Shown here piece by piece: positions 7,825-14,893 of a stretch of DNA of 20,261 nucleotides. The notes under the pieces are model-generated. The model ran no database searches and had not been told where the DNA came from. It saw nothing but the letters and a program-made list of their open reading frames with translations. Positions within the stretch are counted from its first letter, which is position 1; each line of letters begins with the position of its first letter. Both the position numbers and the translations under genes were made by a program. The stretch comes from a virus. The stretch is from positions 1 through 20,261 of the IMG/VR virus record IMGVR_UViG_3300025687_000436; one strand, 5' to 3'.

Positions 7825-8352
7825 ATGCGCTCGCTACAAGAATTTTTAACAGAATCTAAAAAATCATATGAATACCGCATCAAGTATGTTGGTGACTTTA
7901 CAAAAGAAAAGCAAGATATCTTAAAGAATATTCTTGCTAAATTTAATCCGCAGTCATACGGTGCTATTAAAACTAGCCCTGTTATGAAATGCCCGTACGA
8001 TTTTCCAAATTATGAAAATGAATCTGTAAGCTCAATGGATGTAGTATTGGAATACCCAGCATCTACATCACAAATTATTGAATTAGCATCATCTAAGGGT
8101 TGCGACATTAATCGCTTAAAGATTATGGACAAGCGTTTCTTAGACTCAGTTGATGCAGAACACACTGCAAAAGAACACGAAGGCGCACTTTTAGATGATG
8201 CAGAGCTTCCTGCACAAACTCCAGAACAAAAAGAAGCGTCAGAAGCATACGGTAATAGTTTCCAAGATGTAGTTAGTAGTATGGAAAAACGTAAGTACGA
8301 ATTTGAAAAAGGTACTGACACAGCAACCGCTGGCATTATGGATAACAAATAA
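7825..8352 (+). CDS. Unknown protein with a capsid-targeting-like N-terminus
   Basis: A 175-residue protein I do not recognise. It begins MRSLQEFLTESKK, very close in form to the start of T4 internal head proteins (Met-Lys-x-Tyr-x-Glu-Phe-Ile-x-Glu, a capsid-targeting sequence cut by the gp21 prohead protease after Leu/Ile-x-Glu). Here LTE then Ser would be the cut. Residues 15-110 look like a compact alpha/beta domain (YRIKYVGDF, MDVVLEYPASTSQIIELAS, INRLKIMDKRF). Residues 115-175 are acidic and probably disordered. The start is supported by AGGAG and the upstream late promoter. A packaged internal protein is an inference. The next gene starts 1 nt after its stop. Confidence 0.75.
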   Translation: MRSLQEFLTESKKSYEYRIKYVGDFTKEKQDILKNILAKFNPQSYGAIKTSPVMKCPYDFPNYENESVSSMDVVLEYPASTSQIIELASSKGCDINRLKIMDKRFLDSVDAEHTAKEHEGALLDDAELPAQTPEQKEASEAYGNSFQDVVSSMEKRKYEFEKGTDTATAGIMDNK

Positions 8353-8353
8353 C

Positions 8354-9823
8354 ATGAACCTATACTCGTTGTTTGAAAAATCAAACGATAAGGCTCGTTT
8401 AGACGAGCTTCCAAAGTGGCTTACGGATAAGGCAAAAGGACTTCTTGGCAAGGACGATAAAAAAAGTTCTGAACCCAATTACGTAGACGTTGAACAAGAA
8501 AAGCAAGCAGCACAAGTTCGTGCAGCTGGCGGCAAATTTGCACAATCTACACAAGGCGAAGAACAGACAACCGGCTGTGAACCTGGCGACGATGATTGTA
8601 TTCGCAAATTGCAACATCCTCATCATCGCGGCGATGATGACCAACCAATTGTAAACCCTGAACGGAAAAAAGAATCATCGTTTCCAGACTATATGAATCC
8701 GTTTGATAAGCATCTTATGCATCATTTTAAAAGAGCTAGTTGGGTTCCAGCAGCCGCGGTAATTGTAAATGTCGCACTCGGTCCAGGTAGAAACTGGATC
8801 GAAACATACCCAGAATCTGCGTTTAGTGCAATTTATAGAGCAGCAAGATACACTGCGATTGATTGGCTTGAGAACACTATACCAACAAACAAAAATTCAC
8901 ATGCAATTATAGCAGAAGACGGAACTCAGTATTACATTCCAAATACAGAAGTGTCTAGAGAGTTATTTAACAAGGTAGTAGAAAAAGTTGGACCAGCAAG
9001 ACGTTATTGGGAAGAAGAAGGAATGTACGAAAGTATCGACTCGATGACAGAAGCAGATGTTTCGGATACTGATAAATTAACAGCAACGATTGCTGACGAA
9101 GCATATAAAAATCATCCAGAATTATTTAAAGAATATGGCGACGAATATGTTATGTCTGCAATCGATGAAGTTGCAGCACAATATATTAATAGCGATGTTA
9201 GTATTGATGAAATGCTATATGCACTAGTTGAAAAACTTGATAGCAATGATGAAATTACAGAAGGTGCTGCGACCGTATTCAGTGACGCAGTAGGACATCA
9301 TTTAAAGAACGCAGATGGAACGGTAGTACAATCGTTTCCAAAAACTGCTGAAGGATTACGTGCAGCACGTAATGCACTATACGCAAACTTTAATTCACTA
9401 AGCGTAGAAACACCTAAGGAAAGTGTTATGAAAGAATATGAAGAACAATTTAATGCAGCTCTCAATGAGTCAATGACAGTTAACACAACAGCCAGTACAG
9501 ATAACCCGGACACAGTTAACGTTACTGCTACAGATGAAGATGCACATACATTAGTTGCTATTCTAAAAGCAGCAGGTTTGCCATACAAGGAGCATGAAGC
9601 AAAAATTATTGCAGCAACTCCATGTGGAGAACAGGTTGAAGAAGAATACGCAAATGAACCTAACGAAGTAACTATGTCAACTGATTTTATGGTTAACAAG
9701 TTAGCAGGCGGCCTAAACCGTGCTAAGTCTCAGTATAAAAAGGAATATCCTGGAGATAATCCAATGGCTGTTAACGAAGAAAACTTAATGCGTGGTCTTT
9801 GGGACCTATACAAAAAGGTATAA
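8354..9823 (+). CDS. Unknown modular virion-type protein with a possible internal start
   Basis: A 489-residue acidic protein beginning MNLYSLFEKSND, 1 nt after the previous stop; an upstream in-frame ATG at 8303 would overlap the previous gene and add an unlikely N-terminus. Residues 30-110 are charged and disordered with a His/Asp-rich stretch (HPHHRGDDD). A short hydrophobic segment (WVPAAAVIVNVALG) lies near residue 135. The middle is helical. From about residue 359 (MKEYEEQFNAALNES) comes a module with AHTLVAILKAAGLPY, YANEPNE and LAGGLNRAK...GDNPMA, phrases I associate with large marine phage structural proteins. Codon ATG 9428 there is preceded by AAGGA at 7-nt spacing, so a separate 131-aa product is possible. 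Leu/Ile-x-Glu before Ser/Gly occurs at LNE-S and ITE-G. Confidence 0.72.
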   Translation: MNLYSLFEKSNDKARLDELPKWLTDKAKGLLGKDDKKSSEPNYVDVEQEKQAAQVRAAGGKFAQSTQGEEQTTGCEPGDDDCIRKLQHPHHRGDDDQPIVNPERKKESSFPDYMNPFDKHLMHHFKRASWVPAAAVIVNVALGPGRNWIETYPESAFSAIYRAARYTAIDWLENTIPTNKNSHAIIAEDGTQYYIPNTEVSRELFNKVVEKVGPARRYWEEEGMYESIDSMTEADVSDTDKLTATIADEAYKNHPELFKEYGDEYVMSAIDEVAAQYINSDVSIDEMLYALVEKLDSNDEITEGAATVFSDAVGHHLKNADGTVVQSFPKTAEGLRAARNALYANFNSLSVETPKESVMKEYEEQFNAALNESMTVNTTASTDNPDTVNVTATDEDAHTLVAILKAAGLPYKEHEAKIIAATPCGEQVEEEYANEPNEVTMSTDFMVNKLAGGLNRAKSQYKKEYPGDNPMAVNEENLMRGLWDLYKKV

Positions 9824-9825
9824 CA

Positions 9826-10077
9826 ATGGATTCTATTTACAAGATTTTAGAAAATTTAAAGTCTGTAACAGAAGCTCCTGCAAATGAGAAGCGTTATCTA
9901 GTGTCTATTGAAATGTATATGTATGCCGAAGACGATAATGCAGTACAAGCTCAAGCAGAAGATCTTGCTGAGCAGCTAAGAGATACATACGATAACCAAG
10001 CAAAGGTAATGTCAATTCATGAACAACCATTTGCAACATTAGGCAGTCGTAAATTGTTTAACAAGTTTGAAGATTAA
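9826..10077 (+). CDS. Small unknown protein of the head-region cluster
   Basis: An 83-residue protein, MDSIYKILENLKSVTEAP at the start, then one small alpha/beta domain (YLVSIEMYMYAEDDNAVQAQAEDLAEQLRD) and a short tail. The pattern of a beta strand, an acidic turn, a long helix and a strand (AKVMSIHEQ) suggests a ferredoxin-like half domain, but I cannot assign a family. The start two bases after the previous stop is favoured over an upstream ATG at 9799 inside the previous gene; AAGG lies about 8 nt before it. The N-terminal ILE and VTE-A are possible gp21-type cut sites. Its stop and the next start share one base. Confidence 0.65.
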   Translation: MDSIYKILENLKSVTEAPANEKRYLVSIEMYMYAEDDNAVQAQAEDLAEQLRDTYDNQAKVMSIHEQPFATLGSRKLFNKFED

Positions 10078-11063
10078 TGAAAAAGTTAGCCAGCTACATT
10101 AATGAATCATCTAGCCAAGTATTAAACGTTGGCAGTAAGGTTGTAATCAGCGTCAATGAAGAATATGTAATTGAAAGCAGTATTGAGAAAATTGATGAAT
10201 CTGTTACAATTACGCTTGACGCTGTTACATTAGAAGTATTAAAACACGCAAAAGCAAATCCACTAAACGAAGCTGGTAAAGTAGTCGACTTTGACCGTAT
10301 TGGTCGTTACAGCAAATGGGGTCAAGCATTACTTCAGGTACTAAAATGGTCTAGTAACCCTAAGGTTATGTCTAAGATGACAACCGAAAACGACATTGTA
10401 CTTGTTATTCAGGATCATATTTTAAATCAAATTTTAGAAAAAGAAGCTCCGGGGATTACGTCTAACCATATTGCAATGTATGCTAAAGCGATTCCAGAAC
10501 TAGATTACCAATGGGCACCTAAAAGTAAGCAACACGTAATTACGATGCCTAAAGATTTAAAACTAGCAAAGTTAGCTAGACCTGAACAGACCAAAGAAAG
10601 CGAACTAACGTTTGAAAACAATGCCTGGTATTTAAAAGTTTGGACTAGCAAACCTGTTAATAAAATTGTTGCAGAAGTTAAACAAGAAATTAAACAAGTT
10701 ATTGCAGAAGCTAAAGTAGGTAAGATGCCACTAAACTATTGGGAAGCTAACCCTGGTTCAGTATATACGGCAGACAAGTATTATGATATGTATCGTGCTT
10801 CAATGCTGATGGGACGCTTGTCTGACAAGAAGGTCAATGACGAATTTGGCGATATTGACGCATATAGTTGGATCAATAATGCTCCAATGATGGTCACATA
10901 TACTCCTGAAGAATATGAAATGGCTAGAAGAGCGTTTGCATTTATGGGGGTTCCAATGAAAGCACATGTTCCATTGGGAAGCGATGAACCAAGTGCAGTT
11001 AATAAAACTTCGCCGTTTAAACCATTTAAAGGATATAAGGGAGCGGAACGACGCTCTAAATAA
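10077..11063 (+). CDS. Unknown protein, capsid-targeting-like start
   Basis: A 328-residue protein beginning MKKLASYINESSSQ, with Ile-Asn-Glu before Ser as a possible gp21 cut. Further Leu/Ile-x-Glu sites followed by Ala are at PLNEAG (residues 62-67) and VIAEAK. A domain of mixed helix and strand spans about 70-230, and a second (ADKYYDMYRASMLMGRLSD to YTPEEYEMARRAFAFMGVPM) about 245-300. The tail is basic. The phrase PEQTKES (169-175) recurs in the 1327-aa protein at about residues 449-455, hinting at a shared module or linker. I do not recognise the family. Its ATG shares the A of the preceding stop, and the gene is followed by the structured RNA region. Confidence 0.7.
   Translation: MKKLASYINESSSQVLNVGSKVVISVNEEYVIESSIEKIDESVTITLDAVTLEVLKHAKANPLNEAGKVVDFDRIGRYSKWGQALLQVLKWSSNPKVMSKMTTENDIVLVIQDHILNQILEKEAPGITSNHIAMYAKAIPELDYQWAPKSKQHVITMPKDLKLAKLARPEQTKESELTFENNAWYLKVWTSKPVNKIVAEVKQEIKQVIAEAKVGKMPLNYWEANPGSVYTADKYYDMYRASMLMGRLSDKKVNDEFGDIDAYSWINNAPMMVTYTPEEYEMARRAFAFMGVPMKAHVPLGSDEPSAVNKTSPFKPFKGYKGAERRSK
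11057..11062 (+). promoter_or_regulatory. Possible late-type promoter for the structured RNA
   Basis: TAAATA spans the last codons of the preceding gene. By T4 spacing a transcript would start at about 11068, within the first bases of the five-hairpin region. There is only the hexamer to support it. Confidence 0.4.
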
Positions 11064-11064
11064 A

Positions 11065-11190
11065 TGTGCCTTAGGACCTTATAGGCACGGCCTGTGGCAA
11101 AATCCACAGGCGTCGTGGTGCTAACTACCATGAAGCAACTCTCGCTACCATTGCTTTTAAAGTGAGAAGCCCGTGTAAGCGGGCTTTTTT
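11065..11190 (+). ncRNA. Candidate structured non-coding RNA of five hairpins
   Basis: The 141-nt gap between genes is filled by consecutive stems. Stem 1 is GTGCCT/AGGCAC (11066-11071 with 11083-11088). Stem 2 is a perfect 8-bp GCCTGTGG/CCACAGGC (11090-11097 with 11104-11111, loop CAAAAT). Stem 3 is 7 bp with one G-U (11113-11119 with 11127-11133, 7-nt loop). Stem 4 is AGCAA/TTGCT (11134-11138 with 11151-11155). Stem 5 is the terminator hairpin. The stems abut with almost no linker, more than a terminator alone would need. There is no tRNA cloverleaf, no TTCGA arm and no ORF. It could be a regulatory small RNA or a structured 3' end protecting the upstream mRNA. Confidence 0.6.
11167..11190 (+). 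terminator. Rho-independent terminator closing the structured RNA
   Basis: AGCCCG at 11168-11173 pairs with CGGGCT at 11180-11185 (one more A-T pair possible), loop TGTAAG, then a T run to 11190. It ends transcription from the gp16 cluster and separates it from the GIY-YIG gene. Confidence 0.88.
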
Positions 11191-11193
11191 ATG

Positions 11194-11199
11194 TAAATA
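11194..11199 (+). promoter_or_regulatory. Late-type promoter core 5 nt before the GIY-YIG start
   Basis: TAAATA, preceded by G, lies between the terminator T run and the ATG at 11205 with exactly 5 nt between core and start. As there is a terminator just upstream, this gene needs a promoter here. The predicted transcript is leaderless. Confidence 0.6.
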
Positions 11200-11204
11200 A
11201 TATT

Positions 11205-11735
11205 ATGAAAATTAATGAAGTATTTCCTCCACTGGGCAAGTCTGTAAGATATAATTTTTTTGATATCTTTAGCTTTGTGCGTGTTAAGGAAAACGGAAAA
11301 TTAAAAATTTCACTGAACCGTAATCGTCCTGCTGAAACAAAACGCTCTGGCATCTATGTGTGGTATCATCCTGATTGGGGATATTTTTATGTAGGTATTG
11401 CAGCGGCGGACAACTTTACGGAACGTTGGAATAAGCATATTCAAAAACTATTAGATAACTGTTCTAGCGCAAAACAAATGAAAAACTGGAAGGTATTTGC
11501 TGACAAATTTAAAGCAGCAGGGTATGGCATTGATGACTTAAAAGATATTACATTACGTTTCTTTCCTGTAGCAAGCCGCACAGAATTTCCAGGCGAAGAA
11601 GAAGAGTTTAAAAAATATTTGTCTGATATCGAAACACGTATTGTTAGTATTATTAACCCTGCGTGTAATAAAGAATACAACCCAGAACGTCGTAGTGCAA
11701 CACGTTTCCCTACAGCAAAATTTAACGCTGATTAA
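11205..11735 (+). CDS. GIY-YIG family endonuclease
   Basis: A 176-residue nuclease-domain protein. The motif pair is GIY (49-51) and YVG (62-64), followed by the catalytic-type Arg74 in TERWNKH, and Glu143 (DIETRIVSIINP) with Asn155, as expected for the metal-binding Glu and final Asn of the family. Nothing resembling a homing-enzyme DNA-binding tail follows, so this is a compact enzyme: a stand-alone homing-type nuclease, a DNA-repair nuclease or a host-DNA degrading enzyme such as T4 DenA (also GIY-YIG). It sits between a terminator and a convergent HNH gene, overlapping the end of the latter by 14 nt. No Shine-Dalgarno site is seen. Confidence 0.85.
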   Translation: MKINEVFPPLGKSVRYNFFDIFSFVRVKENGKLKISLNRNRPAETKRSGIYVWYHPDWGYFYVGIAAADNFTERWNKHIQKLLDNCSSAKQMKNWKVFADKFKAAGYGIDDLKDITLRFFPVASRTEFPGEEEEFKKYLSDIETRIVSIINPACNKEYNPERRSATRFPTAKFNAD

Positions 11736-12264
11736 TTACAATAGGTTCTTGTTCTAGATTTAAGTATTGTGCCCAAGAAGGATGATTGATACGTATCTGA
11801 GTCTTGCGTATTGAATTTGCTAATTGGTAATAGTCCGGTGTAAATGGTGCCCGCTTAGGTTTGATTAATTTATCGCTCTTATCCCAATTACAAGGCTTAC
11901 AAGCAGTGACACAATTATCCCATTCTGTTTTACCACCGTGACTTTTTGGAACAACATGATCTATAGTTAATTGTGTAGGTGTAAAAGTATCACCGCAGTA
12001 TTGGCACTGAAACATATCTCGAATATATAGATTAGTTCTGCTAAACGTTTTTGTTTTACGTTTAGTATATCCAGACTTTAGTGCAATTACACTAGGAACA
12101 CGCATAATAGTCTTTTGACTATGAATGCTCCAATCGTCGTACCACTCAAGGACATGTACTTTGTCGAGAAATAATAATTTAATTGCTTGTTGCCAGTGGA
12201 CAGCACTAAGCGGGATATAACTTAGTGGTTGATAATCCGGACCTAAAACTAATGTATGAGCCAT
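11722..12264 (-). CDS. HNH endonuclease, bacterial free-standing type
   Basis: A 180-residue protein with a complete HNH site: zinc pair C87/C90 (FQCQYCGD), Asp102-His103 (TIDHVVPKSHGG), Asn117 (EWDNCVTAC), second zinc pair C122/C125 and Asn126. The N-terminal part (LVLGPDYQPLSYIPLSAVHWQQAIKLL) is the usual leader of widespread bacterial HNH proteins. It acts on double-stranded DNA; the target is unknown. It is the only minus-strand gene inside the late block, divergent from gp17 with only 24 bp between the two ATGs, and convergent with the GIY-YIG gene. HNH proteins beside the large terminase assist cos cleavage in lambdoid-type phages, but T4-like packaging is headful, so a homing or competition role is as likely. 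Confidence 0.9.
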   Translation of the reverse strand: MAHTLVLGPDYQPLSYIPLSAVHWQQAIKLLFLDKVHVLEWYDDWSIHSQKTIMRVPSVIALKSGYTKRKTKTFSRTNLYIRDMFQCQYCGDTFTPTQLTIDHVVPKSHGGKTEWDNCVTACKPCNWDKSDKLIKPKRAPFTPDYYQLANSIRKTQIRINHPSWAQYLNLEQEPIVINQR

Positions 12265-12266
12265 TG

Positions 12267-12286
12267 TTGTATTTACGTAAATACAA
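12267..12286 (+). promoter_or_regulatory. 20-bp perfect palindrome with divergent promoter cores
   Basis: TTGTATTTACGTAAATACAA is its own reverse complement and fills almost the whole 24-bp gap between the HNH and gp17 start codons. Each strand carries TAAATA (plus strand 12278-12283; minus strand 12275-12270) ending exactly 5 nt before its gene's ATG. It looks like a symmetric divergent late promoter or an operator for a dimeric regulator. Confidence 0.7.
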
Positions 12287-12288
12287 TT

Positions 12289-13854
12289 ATGTCTAAATCT
12301 TTAGAAGGCGTTTTAGTTAAAAAAGCACATAGCAAAATGAATTATACTTCTGAGCAAATTCAGGAGTTTGTGAAATGTGCTGATCCTACAACTGGCGCCA
12401 TTTATTTTATGGATCGTTTCTTTAATATTCAGCACCCTACCAAGGGTAAAATGATATATCATCCGTTTGAATATCAAAAAGAACTGATTAATACGTATCA
12501 TAACTATCGTTTCTCTATCTCGCTGATGCCACGGCAAACAGGTAAATCTACAAGTGCTGCTGGTTATTTGTTATGGTATGGAATGTTTAAACCGGATTCA
12601 ACTATTCTTATTGCTGCACACAAATATTCTGGTGCACAAGAAATTATGCAGCGTATTCGTTATGCGTACGAATTATGTCCTGATCATATACGAGCTGGGG
12701 TTACATCATATAACAAAGGTTCTATAGAGTTTGATAATGGATCACGTATTGTAGCCCAAGCAACTACTGAAAACACTGGACGTGGTATGTCCATTACGCT
12801 ACTCTATTGTGACGAGTTCGCTTTTGTACGACCTACTATTGCAAAAGAATTCTGGACTTCAATTTCGCCCACACTATCAACAGGTGGTAAGGCAATTATT
12901 ACCTCTACACCAAACTCAGATGAAGACCAATTTGCGTTAATTTGGAAACAGGCTAATAAAACAGAAGATGAGTTTGGCAACGAAACAGAACTAGGCATCA
13001 ATGGATTTCGTGCTTATAGATCCTACTGGAGAGATCATCCGGACAGAGATGACAAGTGGGCAGAAGAAGAACGTGGACGCATCGGCGAAGAACGCTTCCG
13101 ACGTGAAATGGATTGCGAATTTATCATTAACGATGAAACTCTTATTAATGCAACTACCCTGGTAGACATGGAAGGTATTGAACCAACATATAAAACAGGG
13201 CAAGTACGTTGGTATAAAGAGCCACAACCGGGTCGTGTGTATGTAGTAGCACTCGATCCATCGTTAGGAACAGGCGGTGACCCTGCTGCTATTCAAGTGT
13301 TTGAAGCAAATACTACAACACAAATTGCCGAGTGGAAACATAACAAAACGCCTATTCCAACACAGATACGTATTCTAAATGACATTGTAAAATCAATTTA
13401 CGAAAAAACACAAGACGGTACTTCTATATATTACTCTATTGAAAACAACACAATTGGCGAAGCAGCACTTATTAGTTTAGCAGAGTTCGGCGAAGACAAT
13501 TTTCCAGGTATGATGTTATCTGAACCTAAGTCAGCAGGATCAGGTAGACGTTTCCGCAAAGGATTCAACACTACTAACAAATCTAAGATTTCTGCGTGTG
13601 CTAAACTTAAAAACTTGGTTGAAACTAAAAAGATGATTGTTAATAGTAAGAGTTTGATTTCTGAATTTAAAACATTTGTAGCACATGGTACAAGTTATGC
13701 TGCTAAAATTGGTGAAACAGACGACTTAGTAATGGCGACTGTTCTCGCTGTGCGCATGATGCAAGTACTACAAAACTATCACGCTGAACTTAACACACAG
13801 ATTGCTGACTTTGGCGACGAAGTAATCGAACCAATGCCTTTTATAATGTTCTAG
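12289..13854 (+). CDS. 17: Terminase large subunit (gp17)
   Basis: ATPase and nuclease of the headful DNA packaging motor, docking on the portal. The 521-residue protein has Walker A PRQTGKST (81-88), Walker B LLYCDE (Asp175, Glu176), the coupling motif ITSTPN (204-209), and an RNase-H-like nuclease with Asp323 (VALDPSLGTGGDP), Glu385 (YSIENN) and Asp478/479 (ETDDLV), corresponding to T4 Asp401, Glu458 and Asp542. It is shorter than T4 gp17 (610 aa), mainly at the ends. ATG 12289 is preferred to an upstream in-frame ATG at 12256, which would overlap the HNH gene and palindrome; no Shine-Dalgarno site is present. The radical SAM gene follows after 1 nt. Confidence 0.95.
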   Translation: MSKSLEGVLVKKAHSKMNYTSEQIQEFVKCADPTTGAIYFMDRFFNIQHPTKGKMIYHPFEYQKELINTYHNYRFSISLMPRQTGKSTSAAGYLLWYGMFKPDSTILIAAHKYSGAQEIMQRIRYAYELCPDHIRAGVTSYNKGSIEFDNGSRIVAQATTENTGRGMSITLLYCDEFAFVRPTIAKEFWTSISPTLSTGGKAIITSTPNSDEDQFALIWKQANKTEDEFGNETELGINGFRAYRSYWRDHPDRDDKWAEEERGRIGEERFRREMDCEFIINDETLINATTLVDMEGIEPTYKTGQVRWYKEPQPGRVYVVALDPSLGTGGDPAAIQVFEANTTTQIAEWKHNKTPIPTQIRILNDIVKSIYEKTQDGTSIYYSIENNTIGEAALISLAEFGEDNFPGMMLSEPKSAGSGRRFRKGFNTTNKSKISACAKLKNLVETKKMIVNSKSLISEFKTFVAHGTSYAAKIGETDDLVMATVLAVRMMQVLQNYHAELNTQIADFGDEVIEPMPFIMF

Positions 13855-13855
13855 T

Positions 13856-14893
13856 ATGTTTATATTACCTTACGTAGAGTTCTATATTACTAACGTCTGT
13901 AATTACAGTTGTTCAAACTGTAATAGATTTAATAACTTTAACTTTAAAGGCCATCAAAAATGGGATGAGTTTAAAGAAGTATACGCTAATTGGGCAAAAA
14001 TTATAGATTTTCAAAATATTGGTATTTTAGGTGGCGAACCATTTCTAAACCCAGATTTTTTAAAATGGGTCATTGGAATATACAATTTGTGGCCAAATGC
14101 AGTAATTACAGTAACCACTAACGGTAGTCAATTACATAAATCTCCAGAATTTTTTAATTTATTAAAGGAAGCAAAAGGGAGAATACGTCTAGAAATTAAC
14201 CCACATGATCACGCACAGGTCCATCATATCATTGATGATATAACTAAAAATTATGATTTAGAACTATTGCACTCAAACGATAATATTAAAGAAATACAAA
14301 GATTATCTGGGTTCTGGTATTTTGTTCAGGGATATAATAACGTAAAAGACCCAACTTGGCCAAAATTAAATAGCATCGACGATTACGACAAGTTACCGAT
14401 AGAAATTATTAGAGAATGCGCTAATATACACAATTTAGAATTAAAAAATTTTTCAAATATACCTAAAAATACAATTGTTGATAAAAGTGGTGCACAGATA
14501 ATGATTGATGCAACTGATGTGTTTGTGTCGTCAACTGTAATATTTAATGGTAATAATCAACCTTTAACATTGCATGATAGTAATCCTACTAGTGCATTTT
14601 TGGTGTGCTATCACAAACAATGTCATCATTTTATTAAAGGAAAATTGTACAAATGTGGGCCAATTGCTGTTTTGCAGGAATTTATCGAACAGTTTCCGGT
14701 AGATATAAATTCAAATGATAAAGAATTATTAACATCGTATATACCAGCAGAATGTAGTTGGAGCAAAGATAAGTTAGCTAAGTTTCTAGATGATTTAGCA
14801 TATCCAATTCCCCAATGTAAGTTCTGCCCGGAGCAATTTTCTCATTATAAGTTAGATCCTAGACTGAAAAAAATAAAAATTAAACTAACATAA
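13856..14893 (+). CDS. Radical SAM enzyme with a SPASM-like C-terminal cysteine set
   Basis: A 345-residue enzyme with the 4Fe-4S motif C15-x3-C19-x2-C22 (NVCNYSCSNC), GGEP at 59-62 (ILGGEPFLNPDF) for S-adenosylmethionine binding, and strand motifs such as ITVTTNGS. The C-terminal half has further cysteines C251, C256, C267, C300, C321 and C324 (CYHKQC, YKCG, CKFCPEQF), suggesting auxiliary iron-sulfur clusters as in SPASM/twitch proteins, which modify peptides or sugars. The substrate is unknown and no small precursor peptide is obvious next to it. The DNA is visibly more AT-rich than the flanking virion genes, as is the SGNH gene downstream, consistent with acquisition. It starts 1 nt after gp17 and its stop is part of the next late promoter. 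Confidence 0.88.
   Translation: MFILPYVEFYITNVCNYSCSNCNRFNNFNFKGHQKWDEFKEVYANWAKIIDFQNIGILGGEPFLNPDFLKWVIGIYNLWPNAVITVTTNGSQLHKSPEFFNLLKEAKGRIRLEINPHDHAQVHHIIDDITKNYDLELLHSNDNIKEIQRLSGFWYFVQGYNNVKDPTWPKLNSIDDYDKLPIEIIRECANIHNLELKNFSNIPKNTIVDKSGAQIMIDATDVFVSSTVIFNGNNQPLTLHDSNPTSAFLVCYHKQCHHFIKGKLYKCGPIAVLQEFIEQFPVDINSNDKELLTSYIPAECSWSKDKLAKFLDDLAYPIPQCKFCPEQFSHYKLDPRLKKIKIKLT

Noticed and set aside
8303-8353. Upstream start for the 489-aa protein.
   Set aside because: It would overlap the previous gene by 50 nt; the ATG at 8354 follows the stop by 1 nt like its neighbours.
9298-9699. A 133-residue minus-strand frame within the 489-aa gene.
   Set aside because: It is opposite a conserved-looking module, has a Ser/Ala-rich shadow-type composition and no promoter or ribosome site.
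9799-9825. Upstream start for the 83-aa protein.
   Set aside because: It lies inside the previous coding region; ATG 9826 directly after the stop fits the packing of the cluster and has AAGG before it.
11064-11190. A tRNA or tmRNA in the hairpin-rich gap.
   Set aside because: There is no cloverleaf, no TTCGA-type T arm, no CCA end and the 7-nt loop of the third stem lacks the T33 of an anticodon loop.
12256-12288. Upstream start for gp17.
   Set aside because: It would run through the start of the divergent HNH gene and the palindrome, and adds residues unlike the family.
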